Source: Micrasema longulum (taxonomy: Eukaryota > Arthropoda > Insecta > Trichoptera > Brachycentridae). From it: a stretch of 64,000 nt of DNA. Shown piece after piece: positions 55,090 through 64,000 of this stretch; position 1 is the first letter of the stretch, and every line of letters begins with the position of its first letter. The translations under genes and the position numbers were made by a program. Where the stretch lies: contig JAGVSM010002439.1 in assembly GCA_022494885.1 (NCBI GenBank), positions 62,001-126,000 of the forward strand, in the 5' to 3' direction. The notes below the pieces were generated by a model, which saw only the letters and a list, made by a program, of their open reading frames with translations, had not been told where the DNA came from and made no database searches.

Positions 55090-56129
55090 ATTTCAAAATC
55101 ATTTCGACTTTAATTTTATTTTAATGAAATGCTTAAGTGGGCACATGACTTTGGTCTAGTTATTAACGCCGAAAAACTAAATTTGGATACATAAAATCTC
55201 CACATGCAAAAAAATATATCCTTCCAATTGTTTGCACGACAAAATTCCCTATCAATGTAATTAACTTTTCAAAGGGAATATAGCTACGATCTCTTGTTAC
55301 CACTTTATATAAATGATCTTTTATTGCCAAAATGTACACTATTGTATTGTTAAGGATTGTCTACTTTTCACTGGTTGAGTCTATAATAAGGTACGGGATA
55401 AAATCATGGGGCCATTCAACCAGAACCAATATCTAAATGGTACAGGATCTACAGTTTTCCATTATTAAGAAAGTTGTACCACTAGAATTATTCAATCAGA
55501 GAGATGACAAAAGACCTCTTTACAAATCACTCAAAACTCTGCCAGTTCAAGGAATTTTGTGGTTCTGCATCATTTTAGAGCAGTATAGTTAAAATATATT
55601 TTTTAAATTTATCAAAATCATAATCATAACACTCGCTTTACAATAATGGTTTAGTGATCCCTAAAAGTAGTTATTATATGGCAGTAGAACATTGAATTAT
55701 ATTGTACCTTACATTTTTAACTTAATTCCTAATGACCTTAGATTTAATAAAATATGTAATAAGAAAAAAATAGAAATTGGCTACTTAATCAAGAGTTTTC
55801 ATATTAATGTTCATAAATATCCAAAATAATAAATAATGTGTTCAAATTTGATTAATATGTTATATATTATTTTTTTCATGATATATTTGTTTTTCTTAAT
55901 GTTTTTTTTCTTTTTTGATTGAGCGGATACAGTCTAACTACTTGCCCCTTATTTTTACTGTAATTGTTCATGTTAAGATATTTATTTTTAAGTAGGATTA
56001 ATATTTATGCAGGTAAACTTCACCAACATGCCATAAAAAGTGGCTTGGTGAGGTTTTTATTAGGTTTATTTCTTTTTTATGTGTCTTAATTTTTATTCAT
56101 GTGTACTTTTACAGTTAAATAAATAAATT
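55090..56129 (+). mobile_element. Decayed LINE fragment with AAATAAAT tail
   Basis: Frames give CLKWAHDFGLVINAEKLNLD and, later, SIIRYGIKSWGHSTRTNI and PLYKSLKTLPVQGI, as in Jockey-type LINEs. Many stops. It ends at AAATAAATAAATT about 56115. Confidence 0.65.
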
Positions 56130-56149
56130 AAAAATTGAAAATAACTCAT

Positions 56150-56660
56150 AATAGGGAAATATCACAAACTACAAATACCGATAAAAATATATTAAATGGA
56201 TTTAGAATAATTAATTGTATTTTCAAAATTAACATGGCTTTTGTGGAGAAATGTTTTCATATATAAATTTATTTATTTACATACATAAGTTAATTGAACA
56301 TTATTAAAGACATAAGTCCCAAGTCCATGGGACTAAAAGTCCTGTGTTGAGATGGGACTTTTAATTTTTTTTTTTTTAATTCATCACTAGAAAAACGCGA
56401 CATGTTGGGGCTTGATAGTTGTGACGTCAAGAGTTGTGACAATGTTCTAAACAAATTTGAATGGTCAGGAACAAATAAACATGAATCGTGACGTATTAGG
56501 GGCGTGGCCAATGGAATGACCGTTTTCACCTTTTTTGTGGGAATTAAAAATTACAAATTGAAAAATATTTTTTATGCTACTAATAAGTAACAAAAAAATA
56601 TTTTTTTTACTGTACCCTTATTACTTTATAAGTGTTTTTAAAAAAGTGATATTTCCGTTT
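56150..56660. mobile_element. Second copy of the CRE-containing MITE
   Basis: Starts TAGGGAAATATCAC and ends GTGATATTTCC. It shares GTTGTGACGTCAAGAG and GGGGCGTGGCCAATGGAATG with 11723-12077. It carries about 130 extra bases, including the palindromic AGTCCCAAGTCCATGGGACT. Confidence 0.65.
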
Positions 56661-56678
56661 TCATTTCATTTTTTTTTT

Positions 56679-56844
56679 GCACCACAACAGGCCAGGAGGC
56701 CCAATTACAGTGGTGAATTACATTACAGAAACACCAGGCTTGAGAAAAATCACATTTTTAATATTTGTGTTCTCACCGGGAATCGAACCCGGAACCTTCC
56801 GTGCGTGAGTCAAGCGTCTTGACCACTACACCACGGAGGCCGCC
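56679..56844 (-). mobile_element. SINE family 1 copy
   Basis: Reverse orientation: CCACAACAGGCCAGGAGGCC tail side, body AGGCTTGAGAAAAATCACAT, B box CCGGGAATCGAACCCGG, head ending CCACGGAGGCCGCC. It abuts the MITE at 56150-56660. Confidence 0.85.
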
Positions 56845-56947
56845 TTTTCTTTTTTATGTAACATTAATTGAAAACAATGCAAATTTTTTGATAATTTATA
56901 TTGAAAATACTAATTAATCAAAAATATTTTTTAAAAAAACATTATTG

Positions 56948-57040
56948 TGAGACGTCACTCCCCATTATGCACACGAGATTTTTTTTTCTTTTACGTAATG
57001 GGAAATGTCAATGTAAATGTATGTATTAAATTTATATAAA
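56948..57040 (-). repeat. Dispersed repeat fragment
   Basis: Reverse match to 17583-17665 (GAGACGTCACTCCCCATTAT, CTTTTACGTAATGGGAAA). Confidence 0.5.
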
Positions 57041-57419
57041 AAAAAACATGTTTCATTGTAATATTTTATGCTTATATTTTTTTTCCGAAAAAACTAAAAA
57101 AAGTATATTCACCGGTAAAATATTATTTTTGTCGGTTACGATGTGTTGCGATCATGGCTCGTTATGGGCAAGTTTTCCGGGGCCTAATTGATGTCCGTAA
57201 TTAATTAAGTAGCCAAACATGTCTTCTTTTTATTTTTTCCACCCATAATGATCCATGTCCGGAGTTAATTATAGAAACCGCGTGGCGAGAGGAGGGGGTG
57301 TTTGGAGTGATGGATGCTTCATCCTAAATATACGAACTTGGCTATATACGTCACATATTGAGACACGAGGCACACAGCTAAGCGAAGGTTATACAGTATC
57401 TAGATCTAGTATTATGTGT

Positions 57420-57845
57420 ACATTTTATTATTATTATTATTATGAATAACTTATATAGCGCCATTTTCGTTATATAATAACTTCAAGTGCGCTTCACAAA
57501 GGGATTCTATAGAAAAATATATTAATAATTTAATTAAAACAATTTATTTTGTTATCACATGCTACGAATTATTTTAGAGAACAAGTGGGTTTTAAGTTTT
57601 TTTCCGAAACACTTCACTCTCACAGCCTCGCACCTCTGCTGGGCGAGCATTCCATGCCATAGGACCTGCGACCGCAAATGCGCGTTCACTGAATTTAGTG
57701 CGATGTTTGCGTAGAGGTATAATGACTTTTTCTCTCGCCGTAGACGTAGCTGATCTAAGCGTAAGACGCCTGTCAGCTAGTTCATCTGAAACGCATAGTT
57801 CCCTTAGATATTCCGGAGCGGAAATACATATAAAGTATACTATGC
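57420..57845 (-). mobile_element. LINE (CR1/L2-like) C-terminal fragment and 3' tail
   Basis: In reverse it encodes APEYLRELCVSDELADRRL, LRSATSTAREKVIIPL, FSERAFAVAGPMAWNARP and EVFRKKLKTHLFSKII. It ends with GCGCTATATAAGTTATTC and an (ATT)n-type tail. The frame is well preserved. Confidence 0.8.
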
Positions 57846-58013
57846 AGTATGCAGTGCTGAAAATGGCGTTGTATATGGCACCTACGACAAAACAGTTATA
57901 AACAAATTAAAAACCTGATTTTGAGTTAAGTATACCGGAACAAATTATAATAAAACTCGCATATTACGCTAAAAAATAAACATAATTCTACCTTTACGAT
58001 TTGACCGCTTGAT

Positions 58014-59041
58014 GGCACACTTCGTTTCACATTCTCAAATGGTGTCATATTTGAATTATTTTCTTTGTGACAATCAAGATTTTCTTTGAAAAAGTAACAA
58101 CATTTTATAAGACAAATCTAAATATATGTCACATTTGAATTGAAGAGTGATTTTTCAAAGAGCCCTAATTCAAAATTTATGAATTCAGAGTAAGAATGCC
58201 ATTGTAATCACAATTAAAAGTTGCGTAACCAGCAAGAAAATTTGTTCACTAACTGTCAGTAATTCCGATACCATGAGGCTTTAAAACATCACATTTTCCT
58301 CAAAATGCCCTAAAAAATCCTCGATGGAAAATTACCAAAGTGTATTTAAGTGATGTAATTGCATGACTCGAGCCTAAAATCACTTGGACATGTCACATAA
58401 AAAAACAATAAAAAAACGGTCAAAACACAAAAACTTTACTTCTCTAAACTAACTTTTTTTTACTTGAGCTACTTTGAAAATCCCTCTTAAATTGTTTTAA
58501 CCCTTTCACATCTGAATTAATATAAACATTTTTTTTATCTTTCATTTACTAAAAAATATTTAATATATTTTTTTTTTATAAGCAATGGGTCTCAAACTGA
58601 TAAATAAACAATCGAACGACAGAATTAATGAAGTTTTTCAACCAAATTTATTTAATTTTACTTAAATAATTTTAAAACTTGCCTCACAGGTCATTTACAA
58701 GAACGACAGGAATTCCCTCCAAAACAAACTAGCTAGAAGCCCGCTGTCAAAATTAAAAACGAACGAAGGTGTAAAAAATATTATTATCAACAACATAGTA
58801 CGAAAAAAAGAGATATATTATTTTTTGTAAAATTAATGTAATAATCCGTAATGGTTAATAAATACATTTCAAATAAAAAAAACTGTGAAATGCTCTTTAC
58901 CGACCTATACCAAAAATTAGAAACGTACTTAGGGGTTCCAGTAATTAAAAAACAATCTCGCCCTTATTGAATTTCAGTAGGTACGAGAGTAAAAAAATCT
59001 ATATATTCGTGTACATTTGAATGAACACCGGGCTGAAAGGG
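58014..59041. mobile_element. Second copy of the piggyBac-like 1 kb element
   Basis: Left TTTGACCGCTTGATGGC and right GGGCTGAAAGGGTTGA parallel the ends at 8580-9573. Shared interior pieces include GACAATC.AGATTT and AAGACAAATCTAA. An internal TTAACCCTTTCAC at 58497 could instead be the left end of a shorter 541 bp element. Confidence 0.45.
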
Positions 59042-59183
59042 TTGAAGGCCGAAAAGAAAAACAATAAAGTGGAAAAGACATCCTTTTATGACACGTTATT
59101 TTAGTTTTTAGGCTTTTCTAGAAATTTTGAGTTTTTGAATCATGACTATTATAGGCTAATGGGCCTAAGAATAGTGCTGGTTT

Positions 59184-59345
59184 ACAGCAAACAACACCCA
59201 AGCTTGAGAAAATTCACATTTAATTATTGCGTTGTCATCGGGAATCCAACCCATCAATGCGTGCACGAGAAAGTGTATTAAAGTAGAGAAAGTGAGGTAT
59301 GTATGCGAAGACAGAGTAGTGTGGCGTTCTATCCTCTCTGATGAC
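59184..59345. mobile_element. SINE family 1 remnant followed by LINE tail remnant
   Basis: 59184-59270 is a reverse SINE body (CACCCAAGCTTGAGAAAATT) with a decayed B box. 59272-59345 in forward reads VRYVCEDRVVWRSILSDD, a LINE end like that at 14400. Confidence 0.5.
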
Positions 59346-59489
59346 ACCTAAAAATGGTGTCATGGTTTGTTTATTGTAGACAAGTTACTATGGACTTAAC
59401 CCTTTAAAAAGTTATGAATATTGATATTTCGTTCGAATTCTGCCCGCCTCCGGGCGGATGAAGAATACAGTTGTGTATGAAATACAACC

Positions 59490-59575
59490 AGAATCCTGGA
59501 CGAGTGTTTTTGACTCGACGCCCTCGAGGAAGGTTCCCGGGTTCGATTTCTGGCAAGGCCGACGCAAAATATTTG
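59490..59575 (+). mobile_element. tRNA-like SINE fragment
   Basis: B-box-like CCCGGGTTCGATTTCTGG preceded by GACTCGACGCCCTCGAGG. No acceptor stem. A similar B-box fragment (CTGGGTTCGATTCCTGGCAG) lies at 25425. Confidence 0.4.
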
Positions 59576-60112
59576 TTTTAAGCCACACTGCGATATTTAA
59601 CTGTACCTTCCTGATCGCGATATGCTGAATTCGGTTTACCAATGCAGTGCCCGATGCACCATCGGGTGTAGATACGGATATAATGTTGATAAATGGTGAT
59701 ATTATAACACAGTGGCAGTGGTCTATTCGGTTTAAAAAAATACAGAAATGGGCGTAAAATGGTTGCTATTAAGATCTGTTGACGGAGATATAAGACACAT
59801 ATTATAAATAAATGTCAATAAGATGCTTCCTCCCAGTTGATAACATAAATATTTTATTTAATGTAAAATAAGTCACGGTACACAATTTGTATTATTGTAA
59901 ATATAATTAATATTATTATAAACATGAAAATAAATGTACACGTAAACACAGAACGCCAATTTCGGTTGCACAGTTACATATTATAATATATTATATGAAT
60001 ATGAGTATAGCTGACGGTACAGTGTAGGTACTCGTGTTATGTAAATAAATTATTAATTATTTTGAAGATCATCTCATCTCGACTAACTGAGTAACGTCAC
60101 AATTTGGCGGCT

Positions 60113-60230
60113 ATGCAACGGGGGCCCGTAAAGAAAGACAGAGAGAGAAGTCTTTCAGAGAACAATCTCGATGTGAAATCTCCCCCTCGAAAGAGCCCGC
60201 ATCACGGATTGCTCTTGATCGAAATTCAAG
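60113..60230 (+). CDS. Possible first coding exon, plus strand
   Basis: From ATG the frame reads MQRGPVKKDRERSLSENN, LDVKSPPRKSPHHG and LLLIEIQ, then a donor-like g|gtgaag. It is GC-rich with RxxS and KSP sites. In phase it can join the open segment at 62376-62466. Unrecognised; it could be chance. Confidence 0.3.
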
Positions 60231-60899
60231 GTGAAGCAAAATGGGTTAAACCCCAATTCTTCGCAAAAAAAACGTCAAAGATGAGTTATTTTTAATTGTT
60301 TTTCAACCGAAAGCTGGGCACATGCCAGAATATACACTGATCAAGTGTCGGAGACTCTGAGACGACTGCAAAAACCAAAAACTTATTTTTAGTTATTTTT
60401 CAAATTATCCGTCAAAGGGACGCGAATTTCATATGTAATCATTGACTATTGACATTGATCGATTAAAAACATTATTTTATCTTTAATATAACTGATTTTT
60501 AAATATTTTATTTAGTTTATTCGGTAATTTAACAAACAATAATACATACAATTTGTAGATATTCGTCGATACAATTCTACATGTATATATCTTCAATTAC
60601 AGAAATATTACACATAATTAATAAAATTACATTTGACATTTAAGTGTTTTTCAAAAATATTTCACGTGCAAAATAAATTGCACATGTACACACGTACTTA
60701 GCGAATATTGTTAATTTAAATTTACTCCATTAGGAATCTCTTAAGATTATTCGTAGAAGTTGGGAAAGGATCATGAAATATGTCTGAATATTTAATATTA
60801 TAACAAAAATATTTAAACGTTTAATGATTAAATATTTGATTAACCAAAAAGCGTCGTCAAAAAGTATCTACATAGTAAAGAATGAAAACATTTATACAA

Positions 60900-63800
60900 A
60901 TTGTGCTATTATACAACTTATAATCCTCAATATTACCATAGACTTGACGATAAAAGGGCGGTAGAACACGAAAACAACTATGTATTTTGAAAGCTGACAA
61001 AACATACGACATAAATAATAAGTGTTCTTATAATTATACACAAGGAAGAACACAAAAGTATTATTTTTTAGTGTTCCCGACGGACGCGGACAGATTAACG
61101 ATCGGTGATACATTTGCGCATGTTTGGTAGTTATTTTTACTAGAATGATACACATTACACCATGTATTGTACAGATAACGTGTTTCATTTTCCTAAATGA
61201 ACGGTAGCTATATTAGAAAGTATCACACAGTGGGAAATGACGGAAGAATCCGGAGAAACATAATTCCGAGCGATACAGTTCTCCGATTAGCACCATCAAT
61301 CATCAGCGTGTAATTAATTGGATGCGTGTAAAGCAAAACACGGCGACATAATCAGCTCTCGTAATAGAATGGATGAACTTACGTAACGTAATATTTCATA
61401 ATTTGGATATTTTTACACTGTTTCCGAGGCTACTGTTCCGGACACATCGAGCGCCGTATATCCGAGAGGAAATTTATTGCAAAATGCTTTTACCATTGTT
61501 TCAGTCTCTCGGGGGCACTCCACTCTCGATCTGTAAACTGTACTCTACAGCGCATTTCCCGGCTGTCTACTACTGCGCCGGGAATGCCGAGTATGGACAC
61601 GTCACCGACGGACATTTTCACGAACTATATTCCCTACGCATAACTTAACAGCACTCTTACTACTCGACTATATTTATGCGCGCTACACCCGCTGATGCGA
61701 TCGGACTAAGACAACCCAAGATGGCGGGCACTACGGACTGGACAGCACACGGCGCACGACACACGAGGTAATAGCAAAGGTCATTGCATGCACCGGACGC
61801 TGAATACCTACGTACTACGTGTATCCATGCTATAGCCGTGGACTATTGGTAGTTTCGAGTTCCACTCGGAGCCGAATGCTGTCTCCGATTCCCCCCAGAT
61901 TCGCCGCCATAAGAAAATATTCATTTGCCGAACACGTAACACGGACGTCACCTTTATAAGATAAATCAAACCATAGGAGTGAAGGGCCCTCGGGACTGGG
62001 GTTAGGAGAACCCGAAAGGTTAAACTCATCACGTCTGAGAAGAGATGGAGAGAAGAACAAACGAGCGACAAACGACACGGCTCAAATAAAATATATCTCG
62101 GATAAAAATAGAATTCGAAGCGCGTAAAAAAATCGTGGCAAAAAGCTTAAGAAACAGGTGTTTTGCATATACGTTTTTATTTTTGTAAGAAAATAGAAAC
62201 CGTTAATCGAAAAAATCGTTCAGCTACGTTTGCACAGTGATATAACACGGTTAACATTATTTATCAGATTCGAAAAATCACAGATAATATTTCATAATGA
62301 ATATTGTTGAAAATTTGGCTTACTATCGAATGTTCCGTTTCATATTTTCGATCGAAATTGCCATTAATTTTCCAGGGAAACGTTATCAGAATCGAGGCAC
62401 CCGGGAATGGTCCCGTGACCAGGCCAACGACATTCCAATGCCGTCAGTCCGCCCAATCTCTAGTCAGTAATCCGCCCATCTTCTTTCCGTTCCTTTTCTA
62501 ATCCTCATTATCCCCCTCAATCCCCATTACACGGAACAGGGGACCCGGGACACGGGAACTTCCCCGAGGCGGATGTTAATACCTAATATACCGATCACAA
62601 CAATCCGACTCGAGCACTCGAGTCTTCTCAAGTGTCCGAACTAGAAACCTTCGCCGCCATCACCACTTTTCTACAGAATACACATAATAAATCATTTGAG
62701 CACTTTACATTTTAGATAGCATATTTCCAGCTTGATAATAATGTCCGACGGTCTACTCTGAATATTAAACACCTTATAATGATTCTCTTTAAATTACCCG
62801 TATTTTTAGTATTTCTTAACAACCGTGTTTGAATTCTGAGGCAGTATTTGGTATGTTGCGTTCCGAGTGTTAGAATTATATTATTATGGTGAACAATTAA
62901 AAACACATCATCATTCTAGCGGCTTGACATGAAGGTACTACGCTAACTGATAAATAAACATTGGACGGTCATAGTAGTTATATCTCTCTAGCGGACCAGA
63001 TGCGGACCTTGTAAGGGTCACATCGATGATCCAACGAACGTCAAAATATTTTTAACGGCGATTAGTTTGAATTAAGGTTAAAACTTAAAGCATAAACACA
63101 ACCTCTATTCCACTTTAAACACTATGGCAAGGTTAATGGCTAAAGAATAGACCTATTACATTTAGCTTTTCATCGGTAATTACTCAAAGGCCTCCTTATC
63201 TTATAATAATGATTGTATTATCTTAAGTATTATGCAGGTTAGAGAATGTACATGCACGCCTATTTGGAGTAAGATTGGGCCTAGAAACCCAATGTAATAT
63301 TTCAGCGTAACGTTGAAATAGTAGAGTATCAGCGGTTCGGTATGTTTTTAGATAGAAATATGTTAGCAGTCAGCATTCGTCCAGGGTTACCTGTAGCGCG
63401 ATTGTAAGTCACGGTTAAGGTCACTACATCCGTCAGCGGACGGTAATTTTACCCGGCAATTTGTTATCCCATTGTAATGTTCCTACCTAGTATACGAGTA
63501 ATGGTGTGTGTTGGTCTGTTGGCTGTTGGCTGTTGGCACTAGGCTGAGTGGTCGAGTACACGGTACTAGCTGGTTACGGGCGGCACGGCGCAGCCTGGCG
63601 GCCTGTACCCTCAGTATTCAGTACTCCGCTATAGAGAGCACCGCGCGTACGCACGACGCACGACGCGCGGCGCACGACGCACGACACCCGCGGCGCACGC
63701 ATCGCTCGAGATTCGAGGAACGGAATAATGCTCCGACGTTAATGTTTCCATAATGATATGCCTCGCCTAGAATAATACATTCGCAATGGGGCCCCGGATC

Positions 63801-64000
63801 GTAATAACGGGTGTAATGGGAAGATTTTCGTTACAGAACTCTCAAACTGCCACGCTGGGAGTGGATTTGTACAAAGGACGGTTTCAGCGATAAAACGACA
63901 TAAATATTTTTGTGAACGCGGGTTTATCGGAGTTTCAAAACTGCCCTCGTCACGTCTCCAACCGTGAGAGCGATATGTGTCTACGTGGAATAATAACCCA
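60900..64000. promoter_or_regulatory. CpG-richer region, probable promoter side of an off-window gene
   Basis: Base composition changes to a GC- and CpG-rich patchwork, unlike the rest of the window. AAGATGGCGGG at 61718, CGCCGCCATAAG at 61902 and CGCCGCCATC at 62652 are YY1/Pho-type motifs. A low-complexity run of GCACGACGCACGACG-type units lies at about 63640-63705. No complete coding frame is convincing. Confidence 0.4.
62376..62466 (+). CDS. Possible coding exon, plus strand
   Basis: Acceptor aattttccag and donor gtaatc. Joined in phase to 60113-60230 it reads GKRYQNRGTREWSRDQAND, then IPMPSVRPISS. A second frame is also open, so the coding evidence is weak. Confidence 0.2.

Noticed and set aside
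61808..62078. Overlapping minus-strand frames of 82 and 87 codons
   Set aside because: Two frames open at once in CpG-rich sequence, no splice signals or recognisable protein pattern; probably chance.
63508..63753. Plus-strand frame rich in Ala, Arg and His
   Set aside because: It is the translation of low-complexity GCACGACG-type repeats and lacks an ATG start.

Overview
The window is a 64 kb piece of an AT-rich, repeat-laden insect-type genome, possibly hemipteran, though the species cannot be fixed from the sequence. It shows spliced genes with GT-AG introns, many tRNA-derived SINEs, several LINE families, a solo LTR and a wide range of short inverted-repeat DNA elements. There are no prokaryotic operons, CRISPR arrays or rRNA genes.

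Two spliced genes are well supported, and they are divergently arranged. On the minus strand, positions 19435 down to 332 hold haspin, the mitotic histone H3 Thr3 kinase. I built nine exons by hand. All splice phases agree, the kinase domain is recognisable, and the last exon or exons lie to the left of position 1. The N-terminal non-kinase part is about 1,120 residues and carries an RTYG motif near the start, like the Pds5-binding motif of vertebrate haspin. On the plus strand, positions 20910 to 35111 hold an eight-exon gene for a 271-residue, serine-rich, C-terminally basic protein that I do not recognise. About 1.5 kb separates the two start codons, so a shared or bidirectional promoter region is likely.

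Region by region: 1-19.4 kb is haspin, with introns full of LINE fragments, SINEs, a piggyBac-like 1 kb element and short inverted-repeat elements. 19.4-20.9 kb is the divergent intergenic region with a pogo-like MITE. 20.9-35.3 kb is the unknown gene; its introns contain a P-like element, a mariner-like MITE, a piggyBac-like MITE and a 2 kb LINE split by a SINE. 35.4-44 kb is gene-poor and AT-rich, with a LINE tail, two foldback elements and a 567 bp solo LTR nested in one of them. 44-60 kb is mostly repeats: a minisatellite, two more P-like elements, a Harbinger-like MITE pair, a hAT MITE, a LINE and SINEs. It also holds two weak exon candidates on the minus strand (50.2 and 52.4 kb) and one on the plus strand (44.2 kb). 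60-64 kb is richer in CpG, has three GCCGCCAT-type motifs and two possible plus-strand exons, and looks like the promoter end of a gene outside the window.

The most interesting points are the very long haspin N-terminus with internal tandem repeats and the uncharacterised divergent partner gene. Next come a family of P-like elements with perfect 8 bp target duplications that still carry a broken THAP zinc-finger start. A hairpin followed by GAAACYGGTC also recurs in three repeat loci and resembles a degenerate hammerhead core.
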